Source: Mucilaginibacter sp. UR6-1
GTDB lineage: Bacteria; Bacteroidota; Bacteroidia; Sphingobacteriales; Sphingobacteriaceae
Length of the DNA stretch: 64,000 nt
Direction of reading: 5' to 3'
Assembly: GCF_020880975.1 (NCBI RefSeq)
Contig: NZ_JAJIWP010000007.1
Location: 1-64,000, forward strand
Made by a program: the position numbers and the translations under genes. The notes beneath the pieces were generated by a model. The model ran no database searches, had not been told where the DNA came from, and saw nothing but the letters and a program-made list of their open reading frames with translations. Within the stretch, counting starts at the first letter, position 1; every line of letters begins with the position of its first letter. Shown here piece by piece: positions 25,986 to 34,962 of the stretch.

Positions 25986-27383
25986 ATGAGTTTCAGAATT
26001 GAACATGATACCATGGGCGAGGTAAAGGTGCCTGCCGATAAATACTGGGGAGCGCAAACCGAACGCTCACGTAATAATTTTAAAATTGGGCCGGAAGCAT
26101 CAATGCCGAAGGAAATTATTGAAGCATTCGCTTACCTTAAAAAGGCCGCTGCCTACACTAATACCGACCTAAACGTACTGCCAGCCGAAAAACGCGACCT
26201 GATAGCGCAGGTATGCGATGAGATACTGGAAGGCAAACTGGATAGCGAGTTTCCGCTGGTTATCTGGCAAACCGGTTCGGGCACGCAATCAAACATGAAC
26301 GTGAACGAGGTGGTGGCCAACCGTGCGCACGTGCTGCAAGGCAATAAGCTGGGCGAGGGCAAAACCTTTATTCACCCGAATGATGACGTAAACAAATCGC
26401 AATCATCAAACGATACTTACCCAACCGCTATGCACATCGCTGCATACAAAATACTGATGGACGTTACCATTCCGGGCATCGAAAAACTGCGCGATACACT
26501 TAAAGCAAAATCAGCCGATTTTATGAACGTGGTTAAGATTGGCCGTACCCACCTGATGGATGCCACGCCGCTTACCCTGGGTCAGGAGTTTTCGGGCTAT
26601 GTTTCACAGTTGGATCATGGTTTGCGCGCTTTGCGTAACACCCTGGCTCACCTGAGCGAGCTTGCTTTGGGCGGCACCGCCGTAGGTACCGGCATTAACA
26701 CCCCGCAAGGTTATGATGTTAAGGTAGCTGAGTATATCGCTCAGTTCACCAATCTGCCATTTGTCACCGCCGAAAATAAGTTTGAGGCCCTGGCAGCGCA
26801 TGATGCCATTGTAGAAAGCCACGGCGCGTTAAAACAAATTGCCGTAGCGTTGATGAAGATTGCGAATGACATCCGTATGCTGGCTTCCGGTCCGCGTTCA
26901 GGTATTGGCGAAATCCACATTCCGGATAACGAGCCGGGTTCATCAATTATGCCGGGTAAGGTTAACCCAACCCAAAACGAGGCAGTAACCATGGTTGCGG
27001 CACAAGTGATGGGTAATGATGTAGCGATATCAGTAGGCGGATCAAATGGCCATTATGAGTTGAATGTGTTTAAGCCGGTTATGGCTGCCAACTTTTTGCA
27101 ATCAGCCCGTTTAATTGGTGATGCCTGCGTGTCATTTAACGATCATTGCGCGGTAGGTATAGAGCCTAACTATGATGGTATCAAAAAACACCTCGAAAAC
27201 TCGCTTATGCTGGTAACCGCGCTTAACCCGCATATTGGTTACGAGAACGCGGCCAAAATTGCCAAGAAAGCGCTGAAAGAAAATAAATCGTTACGTGAAG
27301 CGGCTGTTGAGCTTGAACTGTTAACCAACGAACAGTTTGACCAATGGGTTCGCCCCGAAAATATGATAGGCAGTATAAAATAA
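25986..27383 (+). CDS. fumC: Class II fumarate hydratase
   Basis: This 465-residue enzyme of the citric acid cycle reversibly hydrates fumarate to malate. It belongs to the iron-independent class II family and would act as a tetramer. Visible motifs are the N-terminal [20 protein letters not shown], the substrate-binding [14 protein letters not shown] and [20 protein letters not shown], the [16 protein letters not shown] motif and the signature [13 protein letters not shown] with its catalytic serine. The ATG at 25986 gives the standard N-terminus; the frame is open 24 bases further upstream. A promoter and a terminator frame it as a single gene. Confidence 0.96.
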   Translation: MSFRIEHDTMGEVKVPADKYWGAQTERSRNNFKIGPEASMPKEIIEAFAYLKKAAAYTNTDLNVLPAEKRDLIAQVCDEILEGKLDSEFPLVIWQTGSGTQSNMNVNEVVANRAHVLQGNKLGEGKTFIHPNDDVNKSQSSNDTYPTAMHIAAYKILMDVTIPGIEKLRDTLKAKSADFMNVVKIGRTHLMDATPLTLGQEFSGYVSQLDHGLRALRNTLAHLSELALGGTAVGTGINTPQGYDVKVAEYIAQFTNLPFVTAENKFEALAAHDAIVESHGALKQIAVALMKIANDIRMLASGPRSGIGEIHIPDNEPGSSIMPGKVNPTQNEAVTMVAAQVMGNDVAISVGGSNGHYELNVFKPVMAANFLQSARLIGDACVSFNDHCAVGIEPNYDGIKKHLENSLMLVTALNPHIGYENAAKIAKKALKENKSLREAAVELELLTNEQFDQWVRPENMIGSIK

Positions 27384-27396
27384 TGCTGCTTAATTC

Positions 27397-27428
27397 AAAT
27401 CCTCTCCTGTTATTGCAGGGGAGGATTT
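27397..27428 (+). terminator. Terminator of fumC
   Basis: A 13-bp stem (27397-27409 with 27416-27428, one G-U pair) has a 6-base loop and ends in a T run. Confidence 0.8.
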
Positions 27429-27449
27429 TTGTTTATATTGTTTGTTGAG

Positions 27450-27965
27450 ATGTTTAATAAGATAACGCTTTTAGCTGTTTACCCGGTTATTGCCTTGCTG
27501 CTGATGGCCGGTTGCACCATGAACCCGCCCGTTCAGGGCAGCGGACAGGAGCACCTGCAGGGCGAGTGGCGGCAGGACAGCATACCCGGCGAAAAAAAAT
27601 TGCTTACCTATTCGCTGTCAAACTTTAAGTTTACCTGCGATTCGTTTTACATCGCAATAAATACCCTAAGCCGTGTTAACAGCGGGGCCGATAGCTGCAT
27701 GAACAAGGGCCGGTGGATAGAGTACATTAAAGGCCGTTATGAACAAACCGGCGATACTTTGCACCTGCGCGGTGTGTTCACCAATGCCGATGGTTCGCTT
27801 AAAGATAATAAAGGTTGTTTCCGCTTCGGGCCTTATGAGAGCTTTTACAACATAAAAACCCAGGGCGATTCGCTTATCATACTTAATAATTCGTCAACGG
27901 TTATACCTATACAGGCAAAGCTTATCAGGCGTGTCACCTGTTCGCCAAAGCCGCTGGCTTATTAA
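27450..27965 (+). CDS. Hypothetical lipoprotein, 171 residues
   Basis: The ATG at 27450 begins a lipoprotein signal peptide ending in LLLMAGC, so the protein is probably lipid-anchored in the envelope. The mature part resembles small Bacteroidota lipoproteins of lipocalin-like type: LQGEWRQDSIPG near the start, then repeated strand-forming segments (NFKFTCDSFYIAINT, GRYEQTGDTLHLRGVF, KTQGDSLIILNNSS). That reading is tentative and no ligand is suggested. An in-frame TTG at 27429 precedes the ATG but lies in the terminator region. Confidence 0.75.
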   Translation: MFNKITLLAVYPVIALLLMAGCTMNPPVQGSGQEHLQGEWRQDSIPGEKKLLTYSLSNFKFTCDSFYIAINTLSRVNSGADSCMNKGRWIEYIKGRYEQTGDTLHLRGVFTNADGSLKDNKGCFRFGPYESFYNIKTQGDSLIILNNSSTVIPIQAKLIRRVTCSPKPLAY

Positions 27966-28009
27966 ACATCGTAACAAAAAATTAACAATCAGGTAGCTGG
28001 TGTGGCTGC

Positions 28010-28017
28010 TATCTTTG
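28010..28017 (+). promoter_or_regulatory. -7 promoter element (TATCTTTG)
   Basis: This is a perfect TAnnTTTG match 17 bases before the ATG of the S1/P1 nuclease gene. Confidence 0.5.
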
Positions 28018-28034
28018 CAGTAAAATTAACGTGC

Positions 28035-28829
28035 ATGAAAAATAAAGTAATCAAGATGCTTTTCGCCTTGTTGGCGATCGTATATATCCCGGTACAAACC
28101 ATGGCATGGGGGCAGCAAGGCCACCGTATTAGCGGACAAATTGCCGACAGCTATCTTAATGTCAAGGCCCGCAAAGCTATACAAGGTATTTTAGGCAACG
28201 AAAGCATTGCCATGGCCAGCAACTGGGCTGATTTTATTAAATCCGACTCAACCTACAATTATTTGTATAACTGGCACTTTGTTAATTTTGATAAGGTGAT
28301 GACCGAGCAGGAAATGGAGGCTTACCTAAAGGTTGATACTATTGCCGATGCTTATACCAAGGTTACCTTTTTAACTGCCGAACTGAAAAAGAAAACGCTG
28401 AGCGCAAAAAATAAATTGCTTTACCTGCGTATGCTGATCCATATTGTTGAGGATATACACCAGCCCCTGCATACCGGCCATTTGAGCGATAAAGGCGGTA
28501 ATGATATTAAAGTGCTTTGGATGAATAACCCAAGCAATCTGCACTCGGTATGGGATTCGCAGTTGATAGATTTTCAGCAACTAAGCTATACCGAATATAC
28601 CGCGGCCATAAACCATACTACTGCCGCCCAGCGTGCCGCATGGCAAAAAACGCCGCTTACGCACTGGCTATATGAATCGAACCAGTTAGCGCAAAAGCTT
28701 TATGCCGATGTTAAGCCGGATGAGAAGCTGAGTTACCGCTATAATTTTAAATATATTGAAACAGTTAACCAGCAACTTGTAAAAGGCGGCGTTCGCCTGG
28801 CCGGTTTGCTGAACGAGATATTTGGATAG
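28035..28829 (+). CDS. S1/P1-type secreted nuclease
   Basis: This 264-residue zinc-dependent nuclease should act outside the cytoplasm on single-stranded DNA or RNA. A signal peptide ends at residue 24, so the mature protein starts with WGQQGHRISG, whose N-terminal Trp and His are zinc ligands in this family. Other zinc-binding positions are visible in NWADFIKSD, YNWHFVNF, LRMLIHIVEDIHQPLHTGH (the HxxED-type core) and NLHSVWDSQLID. The start at 28035 is chosen because of the signal peptide. Confidence 0.93.
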   Translation: MKNKVIKMLFALLAIVYIPVQTMAWGQQGHRISGQIADSYLNVKARKAIQGILGNESIAMASNWADFIKSDSTYNYLYNWHFVNFDKVMTEQEMEAYLKVDTIADAYTKVTFLTAELKKKTLSAKNKLLYLRMLIHIVEDIHQPLHTGHLSDKGGNDIKVLWMNNPSNLHSVWDSQLIDFQQLSYTEYTAAINHTTAAQRAAWQKTPLTHWLYESNQLAQKLYADVKPDEKLSYRYNFKYIETVNQQLVKGGVRLAGLLNEIFG

Positions 28830-28844
28830 GTAAAGGAATTACGG

Positions 28845-28938
28845 ATTTCGGATTTTCAATTTCGAATTTATCCTGTAGAATTAAGTTCTTAAACTTAGTA
28901 CAATATTAAATCCGAAATTGAACATTCGATATTCGAAA
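28845..28938. repeat. Imperfect inverted repeat
   Basis: The segment TTCAATTTCG at 28855-28864 pairs exactly with CGAAATTGAA at 28913-28922, and the flanks repeat related TTCGGATTT and ATTCGATATTCG units. It fills most of the gap between the nuclease and phosphatase genes. Confidence 0.4.
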
Positions 28939-28965
28939 TAAAAAATCCATCCGCAATAAAGAAAT

Positions 28966-29418
28966 ATGAAGATACTCATGGTATGCCTGGGCAATATATG
29001 CCGTTCGCCATTGGCGGAGGGTGTGATGCAGCACCTGGCAGATAAGAACGGACTAAACTGGACAATCGACTCGGCAGGTACAGGCAACTGGCATGTAGGC
29101 GAAGCGCCCGACCACCGTTCGATACGCACTGCACTTAACCGCGGCGTTGATATTAGCAAACAGGTGTGTAAGCAGTTTTCTGTGAATGATTTTGATGAGT
29201 TTGACCTGATATTGGTGATGGATAAATTTAACCTGCGCGATGTGCTTGCTAAAGCCCGCAACCAGGCCGACCGTGAAAAGGTGCGCTTATTGTTGGGCAA
29301 CGCCGAAGTACCCGACCCCTATTACGATGATTCAAAGTTTGAAACCGTTTACGATATGGTTGAACAAGGTTGCCGGGATGTGATCCGGGAGTTTACCGGC
29401 ATCGAACTAAAGAAATAA
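28966..29418 (+). CDS. Low-molecular-weight protein tyrosine phosphatase
   Basis: This 150-residue cytosolic phosphatase has the P-loop CLGNICRS, with nucleophile Cys7 and Arg13, directly at the N-terminus, and the general-acid Asp in VPDPYYDD near residue 113. It would dephosphorylate tyrosine residues; bacterial relatives often act on tyrosine kinases that control polysaccharide export. No such kinase gene is adjacent, so the partner is unknown. A strong hairpin terminator follows. Confidence 0.95.
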   Translation: MKILMVCLGNICRSPLAEGVMQHLADKNGLNWTIDSAGTGNWHVGEAPDHRSIRTALNRGVDISKQVCKQFSVNDFDEFDLILVMDKFNLRDVLAKARNQADREKVRLLLGNAEVPDPYYDDSKFETVYDMVEQGCRDVIREFTGIELKK

Positions 29419-29426
29419 TCAAACCA

Positions 29427-29460
29427 AAAACGGCCGCCTGGATTATCAGGCGGCCGTTTT
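29427..29460. terminator. Terminator after the tyrosine phosphatase
   Basis: A perfect 14-bp stem (29427-29440 with 29447-29460) has a 6-base loop and is flanked by A and T runs. It may serve both convergent genes. Confidence 0.85.
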
Positions 29461-29478
29461 GTTTTGCTAAAAAAGCAG

Positions 29479-29667
29479 TTATCTCATTTTCATCGTGTCT
29501 TGGGCAGCTTTGGTGCTGTCCTTTTGCATTTTCATTTTCTTCATTTTCTTTTTGCTCTTTTTAGTGCTGTCTTGCTGCATGGTGGCAGGTTTAACATTAA
29601 CATCGGCCGCGTAAACGCTCCCGAAAGAGATAGCCGCTAAGGCTAACATTGAAATTACTTTTTTCAT
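29479..29667 (-). CDS. Small exported Lys/Met-rich protein, 62 residues
   Basis: This 62-residue protein has a clear signal peptide (MKKVISMLALAAISFGSVYA). Its mature part of about 41 residues is almost entirely Lys, Met, Gln, Thr and Asp, with a KKSKKKMKKMKMQKDSTK core. It resembles small exported basic proteins seen next to many Bacteroidota genes. I cannot assign a function; metal binding by the methionines or simple low-complexity drift are both possible. It sits between two terminators and so has its own transcript. Confidence 0.7.
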   Translation of the reverse strand: MKKVISMLALAAISFGSVYAADVNVKPATMQQDSTKKSKKKMKKMKMQKDSTKAAQDTMKMR

Positions 29668-29776
29668 GGTGGTAGTTGTTTAAATACTGCTATACAAAAA
29701 AGCAATCTGCGATGAAATAAGTTTTACAATAAGTTAAAATTATTAATTTGATAATTTTGATAGATCCAGGTGAAAT

Positions 29777-29811
29777 AAAAATGCCGAAGTGTTAATTACT
29801 CCGGCATTTTT
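29777..29811 (-). terminator. Terminator of the glgA-glgC operon
   Basis: A 9-bp stem (AAAATGCCG with CGGCATTTT) extended by AGT/ACT lies 24 bases after the glgC stop on the minus strand and is flanked by A and T runs. Confidence 0.75.
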
Positions 29812-29833
29812 AATATAAAATTATATTTATATG

Positions 29834-31099
29834 TTACTGTATTACAGTGCCATTAGGTATTACCGATAGTTTTTTAACTACCACAATACCATCCTGAACG
29901 GTATATGTGCCATAATCCCCATCGGGTTTGCTGGCTTCGCAATTTATGGTAACGTCATTACCAATGTAACAGTTCTTATCAATAATGGCATTTTTGATAC
30001 AGCAGCGGTCACCAATACCCATTATCGGGCGGTCATGTACGCGTGAATCCTCTATTTGTTCAAGGGTTTGATACATATCGCTACCCATTACATAGCAATT
30101 TTCAATAGTAGTATCAAAGCCTATGCGGGTACGTATACCAATTATTGAACGTTTAATATGCTTGGCATTAATGATGCAGCCATCGGCAACAATGGCTTTT
30201 TCCATCAGCGTGCCTGATATTTTTGATGGCGGCAACATGCGCGCGCGTGTAAATATGTGGTTCTTATCAAACAGGTTGAATTGTGGTATATCATCTGTTA
30301 GGCCCAGGTTGGCATCAAAAAATGATGGTATGGTACCGATGTCGGTCCAGTAACCTTCGTACTGGTAACTGGCCACACGGTGCTCGGTAATAGCCTGCGG
30401 GATGATCTCTTTACCAAAGTCCGGATGATCATTTGATTGCAGTATCTCGAACAGGCGCTTACGGTTAAACAGGTATATACCCATTGAGGCCAGGTAAACA
30501 CGGCCCTGGGCGGCCATCTCCTCGCTTACCTCTGATGCCCAGCTTTCAAAATCCTTTTTCGGTTTCTCGATAAATGACGTGATCAGGCTGTTCTCATCGG
30601 TTTTTAAGATGCCGAAGCCGGGTACATCATTAGCATGTACAGGTATGGTAGCTATGGATATTTCGGCATTCTGCTCAATGTGCTTATTGATCATGTCCTC
30701 AAAATCCATCTGGTATAGCTGATCGCCCGAGAGGATAAGTACATATTCAAACTCATGTACCATCAGGTGGTGCAGGCTTTGCCTCACCGCGTCAGCCGTA
30801 CCCTGAAACCATGATACGCTTGATGGGGTTTGCTCGGCAGCCAGTATGTCAACAAAAGCCTCGCTGAAACTGCTGAAATGGTAGGTGTTTTTAATGTGCT
30901 TGTTAAGCGATGCCGAGTTGAATTGTGTGAGTACATACATACGTTCAATGCCCGAGTGCAGGCAGTTGGAGATAGGTATATCAACCAGGCGATACTTGCC
31001 GGCTATAGGTACTGCCGGTTTTGAGCGCGTAGCTGTAAGCGGCGATAAACGGCTGCCCTGGCCGCCTCCAAGCACAATAGCTATTACATTTGAACTCAT
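29834..31099 (-). CDS. glgC: Glucose-1-phosphate adenylyltransferase
   Basis: GlgC makes ADP-glucose from glucose-1-phosphate and ATP, the committed step of bacterial glycogen synthesis. The 421-residue protein has the nucleotidyl-transferase motif GGGQGSRLSPLT followed by the RSKPAVP stretch, the KYRLVDIPISNCLHSG region, LSGDQLYQMDF at the metal site, the sugar-binding FIEKPK, and a C-terminal left-handed beta helix with hexapeptide-like repeats. Its ATG overlaps the glgA stop by four bases (ATGA), so the two are translationally coupled. Allosteric control by glycolytic intermediates is typical of the family. Confidence 0.95.
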   Translation of the reverse strand: MSSNVIAIVLGGGQGSRLSPLTATRSKPAVPIAGKYRLVDIPISNCLHSGIERMYVLTQFNSASLNKHIKNTYHFSSFSEAFVDILAAEQTPSSVSWFQGTADAVRQSLHHLMVHEFEYVLILSGDQLYQMDFEDMINKHIEQNAEISIATIPVHANDVPGFGILKTDENSLITSFIEKPKKDFESWASEVSEEMAAQGRVYLASMGIYLFNRKRLFEILQSNDHPDFGKEIIPQAITEHRVASYQYEGYWTDIGTIPSFFDANLGLTDDIPQFNLFDKNHIFTRARMLPPSKISGTLMEKAIVADGCIINAKHIKRSIIGIRTRIGFDTTIENCYVMGSDMYQTLEQIEDSRVHDRPIMGIGDRCCIKNAIIDKNCYIGNDVTINCEASKPDGDYGTYTVQDGIVVVKKLSVIPNGTVIQ

Positions 31100-32520
31100 G
31101 ATGCTGTTATTATTCGGTTATAAAGGGTTACATATTCAGCGGCCGAACGATCCCAGGAGTGATCGAGCGCCATCATTGTTTTTCGTAATTTTTGTAAGCG
31201 CGGCATATCGTCATATAAAACAATAGCGCGGCTTATTGAGTAGCATATATCATCAACATTGGCCTGGTTAAACCTGATGCCGTAACCGCCCTTATCGCCA
31301 AAGTCTTTCACGGTATCTTTAAGGCCGCCTGTGCTGCGCACAATAGGCAGGGTACCATAACGCAGCGAGTACATTTGGTTAAGGCCACATGGCTCCACCC
31401 GCGATGGCATCAGCAAAAAGTCGGCACCGGCATAAAACAAATGCGCCAGGGCCTCGTCATACCCAATAAATACATTGTAATGTTCAGGGTATTTTTCTTT
31501 AAGGGCCAGTAATTGCGCCTCAGTATTTTTATCGCCCGCGCCAAGCATCAAAAAGTTTACACGGCCATAATGCTCCTGCAAGCTGCGCTCAATAGCGGGG
31601 GCCAGCAGGTCGGCACCTTTTTCGCCCACTAAACGGCCGATAAATACAACAAGCGGCAGCTCGGTGCTCAGGCCAAACCTTTGGCAAAGGGCAGCCTTAT
31701 TTTTGTTCTTACCCTGGGTAATACGTGTTGCCGAGTATTTTGATGCGATCAGTTTATCTGTCGCCGGGTTCCAAACATCGGTATCAATACCATTTAATAT
31801 ACCCTGACCTTTATAGCCTTCAACATAAAAAAGATACTCCAACCCGTTTGAGTTAATGGTGAGCTCGTTTAAATAGCTTGGGGATACGGTGGTATACGCC
31901 GAGCAGCATTTAACCGCGGTAGCCAATGGATTAAGCGCCCCGGCCCAATCAAGCAAACCGGTTTTGGTAAGGTCCACATCCGGCAGGTAACTTAATTTTT
32001 CCCAACCTGTAGCACCGTGATACTGCCCGTTATGGATGGTGAATACGGTGGGTATGTTAGCCAACCGTTTATAGGCATTGGAAAATTTAAGCAGAAACGG
32101 CACCAAACCCGAGTGGTGGTCATGGCAGTGAATAATATCAGGCGTTTGCCCGCTCCAGTTTATCCAGTCTAAAAAAGCTATCTGGTAGGCAATAAACTGA
32201 TCTGTTTCATCAGGATAGCAATAAACTTCCTGGCGGTCTATCAGCCCGGGTATCTTTACTAAAAATAGCTCAAAGCCCAGGGCGTTGGTTTTTTCTTTAA
32301 GTATCTCAAAATACAAGCGACGTGTGCCCAGCAACGTTAACCCCTGAAATACGGTTTCAAATTCGTGCTCACGGGTAAACTTACGGTCGTAATAAGGCAG
32401 TACAACTGCAGCCTGTAAGCCTGCCGCTACCTGGTATTTAGGCAGCGCGCCCACAACATCGGCAAGGCCGCCAACCTTGGCAACCGGGAAGCACTCGGCA
32501 CTTAAATGGTATATTCTCAT
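31096..32520 (-). CDS. glgA: Glycogen synthase
   Basis: GlgA extends alpha-1,4-glucan chains from ADP-glucose. The 474-residue GT5 enzyme has the ADP-glucose-binding KVGGLADVVGALPK near its N-terminus, the IIHCHDHHSGLVPF segment, VVFIGRLVGEKGADLL, and the C-terminal catalytic region MPSRVEPCGLNQMYSLRYG with the glutamate of the EX7E motif. It is the first gene of a two-gene operon with glgC. Together they store glucose as glycogen, an intracellular counterpart of the starch-uptake locus further along the window. Confidence 0.95.
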   Translation of the reverse strand: MRIYHLSAECFPVAKVGGLADVVGALPKYQVAAGLQAAVVLPYYDRKFTREHEFETVFQGLTLLGTRRLYFEILKEKTNALGFELFLVKIPGLIDRQEVYCYPDETDQFIAYQIAFLDWINWSGQTPDIIHCHDHHSGLVPFLLKFSNAYKRLANIPTVFTIHNGQYHGATGWEKLSYLPDVDLTKTGLLDWAGALNPLATAVKCCSAYTTVSPSYLNELTINSNGLEYLFYVEGYKGQGILNGIDTDVWNPATDKLIASKYSATRITQGKNKNKAALCQRFGLSTELPLVVFIGRLVGEKGADLLAPAIERSLQEHYGRVNFLMLGAGDKNTEAQLLALKEKYPEHYNVFIGYDEALAHLFYAGADFLLMPSRVEPCGLNQMYSLRYGTLPIVRSTGGLKDTVKDFGDKGGYGIRFNQANVDDICYSISRAIVLYDDMPRLQKLRKTMMALDHSWDRSAAEYVTLYNRIITAS

Positions 32521-32664
32521 CGCAGGTTATAAATGGGCTTCAAGTTACTAACATTAAGCCGTAACAAACAAACCCAATAGTTATTAAAATGTGTTGAAAT
32601 GATAAAAAAAATGTGCTTTTCTGACGGTGTGCTGAAAATCAATTCCGGGCAGTGCACGTGTTTA

Positions 32665-34800
32665 CTACTCCCCACGCTTGAGCCAGCTTATTACGGCCTT
32701 AATTTCTGTGTACGAGTAATTATCGCCCAGCACCTCCTTTAAGGGTGCCAGCCTATCTGTACCGTAGCTGTCAATAGCATCCTGTATGGCGGGTATTTTG
32801 TTCTCATCAACAAAGCGGGTAACCTCAAGCCCGCCTGTTTGCACAAATTGGGTGAGATGCCCCTCAACCGTCATGGGCGAGAGGCCGCGTTCAGCAGCTA
32901 TTTGGGGTATGCTTTTACCTGCATTAAACAGGTTGAGGCTTTCCTTTTGGGTGTTGCTTGTTTTTGCTTCGCGTGGCTTGGCCTGGCGTTTTGCAGGGCG
33001 GGGTTTCATTTTTGAGGCCAGACTATTTGCGGCGGAGTAGGTTTTTATTATCTCCAGAAACTCGCGGCCATAGCGGGCAAGCTTAACATCGCCAAAGCCG
33101 GAAATGTGGCGCAATTCATCCATGCTTTGTGGCAGGTAGGTGGCCATCTCTAACAGTGTAGCGTCAGACAGGATAATGTACGCGGGCAGGTTTTCATAAG
33201 TAGCAAAATTAAGGCGTACGGTTTTAAGCTGGTCAAGCAAAGCGGCTTCATATGGTAATACTTCTTCTGCTTTTTCTTCGATGATCTGAGCCTCGGTCAG
33301 TTCAACTTTTTGCAGTCCTTTCAGTACCACTTCACTTTTATCGGTCAGCTTAACAATCGGGTATTCATCGTTGGTTATTTGCAGGTAGCCGTGGGCGTTC
33401 AGTTCGCGCAGGTAGCGCTGCCATTGTGCTTTGCTGATATCGGCACCCACACCATAAGTTTTAAGTTGTTTATGCTCGTCGCGGATCTTTTCGCTTTTTG
33501 ATCCGCGTAAAAAATCGATCACATAGCCCAGGCCGAAACGCTGGTTAAGCCTGTAAACTGCCGAGAGCGCCTTTTGCGCGATAAGCGTACCATCAAACTT
33601 TTTAAACTCGCTGAGGCATATATCGCATGATCCGCAATTGTCCGGCGCATCTTCATCAAAATAGTTGAGCAGGTATTTGCGGCGGCAGGTATGCAACTCG
33701 CAATAGGCCGACATATCGTTCAACTTATCCAGCATTATTCGGCTTTGCTCCTCGTTATTTTCCAGGCTTACAAAGCCCTTTAGCTTAATGGCATCACCCG
33801 GCGAGTAATACAGCATGGCATCTGATGGCAGGCCATCGCGCCCGGCACGTCCGGTTTCCTGGTAATAGCCCTCAATGTTCTTGGGCAGATCCATGTGCAC
33901 CACGTAGCGCACGTTTGATTTATTGATGCCCATACCAAAGGCTATGGTAGCCACCATTATCTTTACCTCGTCACGCAAAAAAGCTTCCTGGTTGCGGGCT
34001 TTGGTGGCATGATCCAGCCCGGCATGGTAGGCCTCGGCACTGTAGCCTTCTTCCTTCAGGTCGGCGGCCAATGCCTCGGTTGATTTACGGGACAAACAAT
34101 AGATAATGCCCGAATCATCGCGCCTTTTATCCAAAAAATTAAGTAGCTGGTTAAAGCTTTTGTTTTTAGGCGATACCCTGTAGGTGATGTTCGCCCGGTT
34201 AAATGAGGATACATACACCGCCGGCTGGTGCAGGTTCAGCTTTTCGAGGATGTCCTTTTGCGTCAGCTTATCGGCGGTAGCGGTAAGGGCAATTACGGGG
34301 ATGTTTTTAAAATGATCTTTGAGATGGGCCAGCATCAGGTATTCGGGCCTGAAATCATGACCCCAGTGCGATATGCAATGCGCCTCATCAATGGCGAACA
34401 GTGATACCGGCAGCGATCTCAAAAAATCGATCAGCTTATTTTCGGTACCGAACAAACGCTCCGGTGCCAGGTAAAGCAGCTTTATCCGGTTATTTTTTAA
34501 CCGGCCGATAATGTCGCGCTGCTCATCAGGCGTTTGGCTCGAATTAAAAAATGCCGCCGGGATGCCGTTTACGTTCAGGCTGTCAACCTGGTCCTTCATC
34601 AGCGCTATGAGCGGTGATATAACAATGGTAAGCCCGGGTAATAATACAGCGGGAAGTTGGTAGCAGAGTGATTTACCGCCGCCGGTTGGCATAAGCGCCA
34701 TTACATCATGCCCGTTTAGCACCTGCGTTACAATGGCATCCTGCTGATGCCTGAACTCGCTGTAACCAAAATATTTGTGCAGGGCTTGTAGTGGGGTCAT
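32665..34800 (-). CDS. recQ: ATP-dependent DNA helicase RecQ
   Basis: This 711-residue 3'-5' helicase acts in recombination and replication-fork repair. Domains in order are two RecA-like lobes with MPTGGGKSLCYQLPA (Walker A), AIDEAHCISHWGHDFRPEY (DEAH box) and QETGRAGRDG (motif VI). A zinc-binding region follows with cysteines in YCELHTCRRKYLLNYF and NCGSCDIC, then a winged-helix RQC domain, an HRDC domain near residues 520-600, and a C-terminal helix-turn-helix-like tail present in the longer RecQ form. No motif is broken. Confidence 0.96.
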   Translation of the reverse strand: MTPLQALHKYFGYSEFRHQQDAIVTQVLNGHDVMALMPTGGGKSLCYQLPAVLLPGLTIVISPLIALMKDQVDSLNVNGIPAAFFNSSQTPDEQRDIIGRLKNNRIKLLYLAPERLFGTENKLIDFLRSLPVSLFAIDEAHCISHWGHDFRPEYLMLAHLKDHFKNIPVIALTATADKLTQKDILEKLNLHQPAVYVSSFNRANITYRVSPKNKSFNQLLNFLDKRRDDSGIIYCLSRKSTEALAADLKEEGYSAEAYHAGLDHATKARNQEAFLRDEVKIMVATIAFGMGINKSNVRYVVHMDLPKNIEGYYQETGRAGRDGLPSDAMLYYSPGDAIKLKGFVSLENNEEQSRIMLDKLNDMSAYCELHTCRRKYLLNYFDEDAPDNCGSCDICLSEFKKFDGTLIAQKALSAVYRLNQRFGLGYVIDFLRGSKSEKIRDEHKQLKTYGVGADISKAQWQRYLRELNAHGYLQITNDEYPIVKLTDKSEVVLKGLQKVELTEAQIIEEKAEEVLPYEAALLDQLKTVRLNFATYENLPAYIILSDATLLEMATYLPQSMDELRHISGFGDVKLARYGREFLEIIKTYSAANSLASKMKPRPAKRQAKPREAKTSNTQKESLNLFNAGKSIPQIAAERGLSPMTVEGHLTQFVQTGGLEVTRFVDENKIPAIQDAIDSYGTDRLAPLKEVLGDNYSYTEIKAVISWLKRGE

Positions 34801-34962
34801 AAGTATATGTATGTGCAGATATGCTGATGTGCAAATGTGCGGATTATTGCTTGTGTGCCGATGCCCCTTTCAGGATATTTACATAAAATTTTAGCTATTT
34901 TACCTGTAATTTATCGACATTTAACATCTGCGTTATTATACAAACGCTTGCAGCACCATTAT

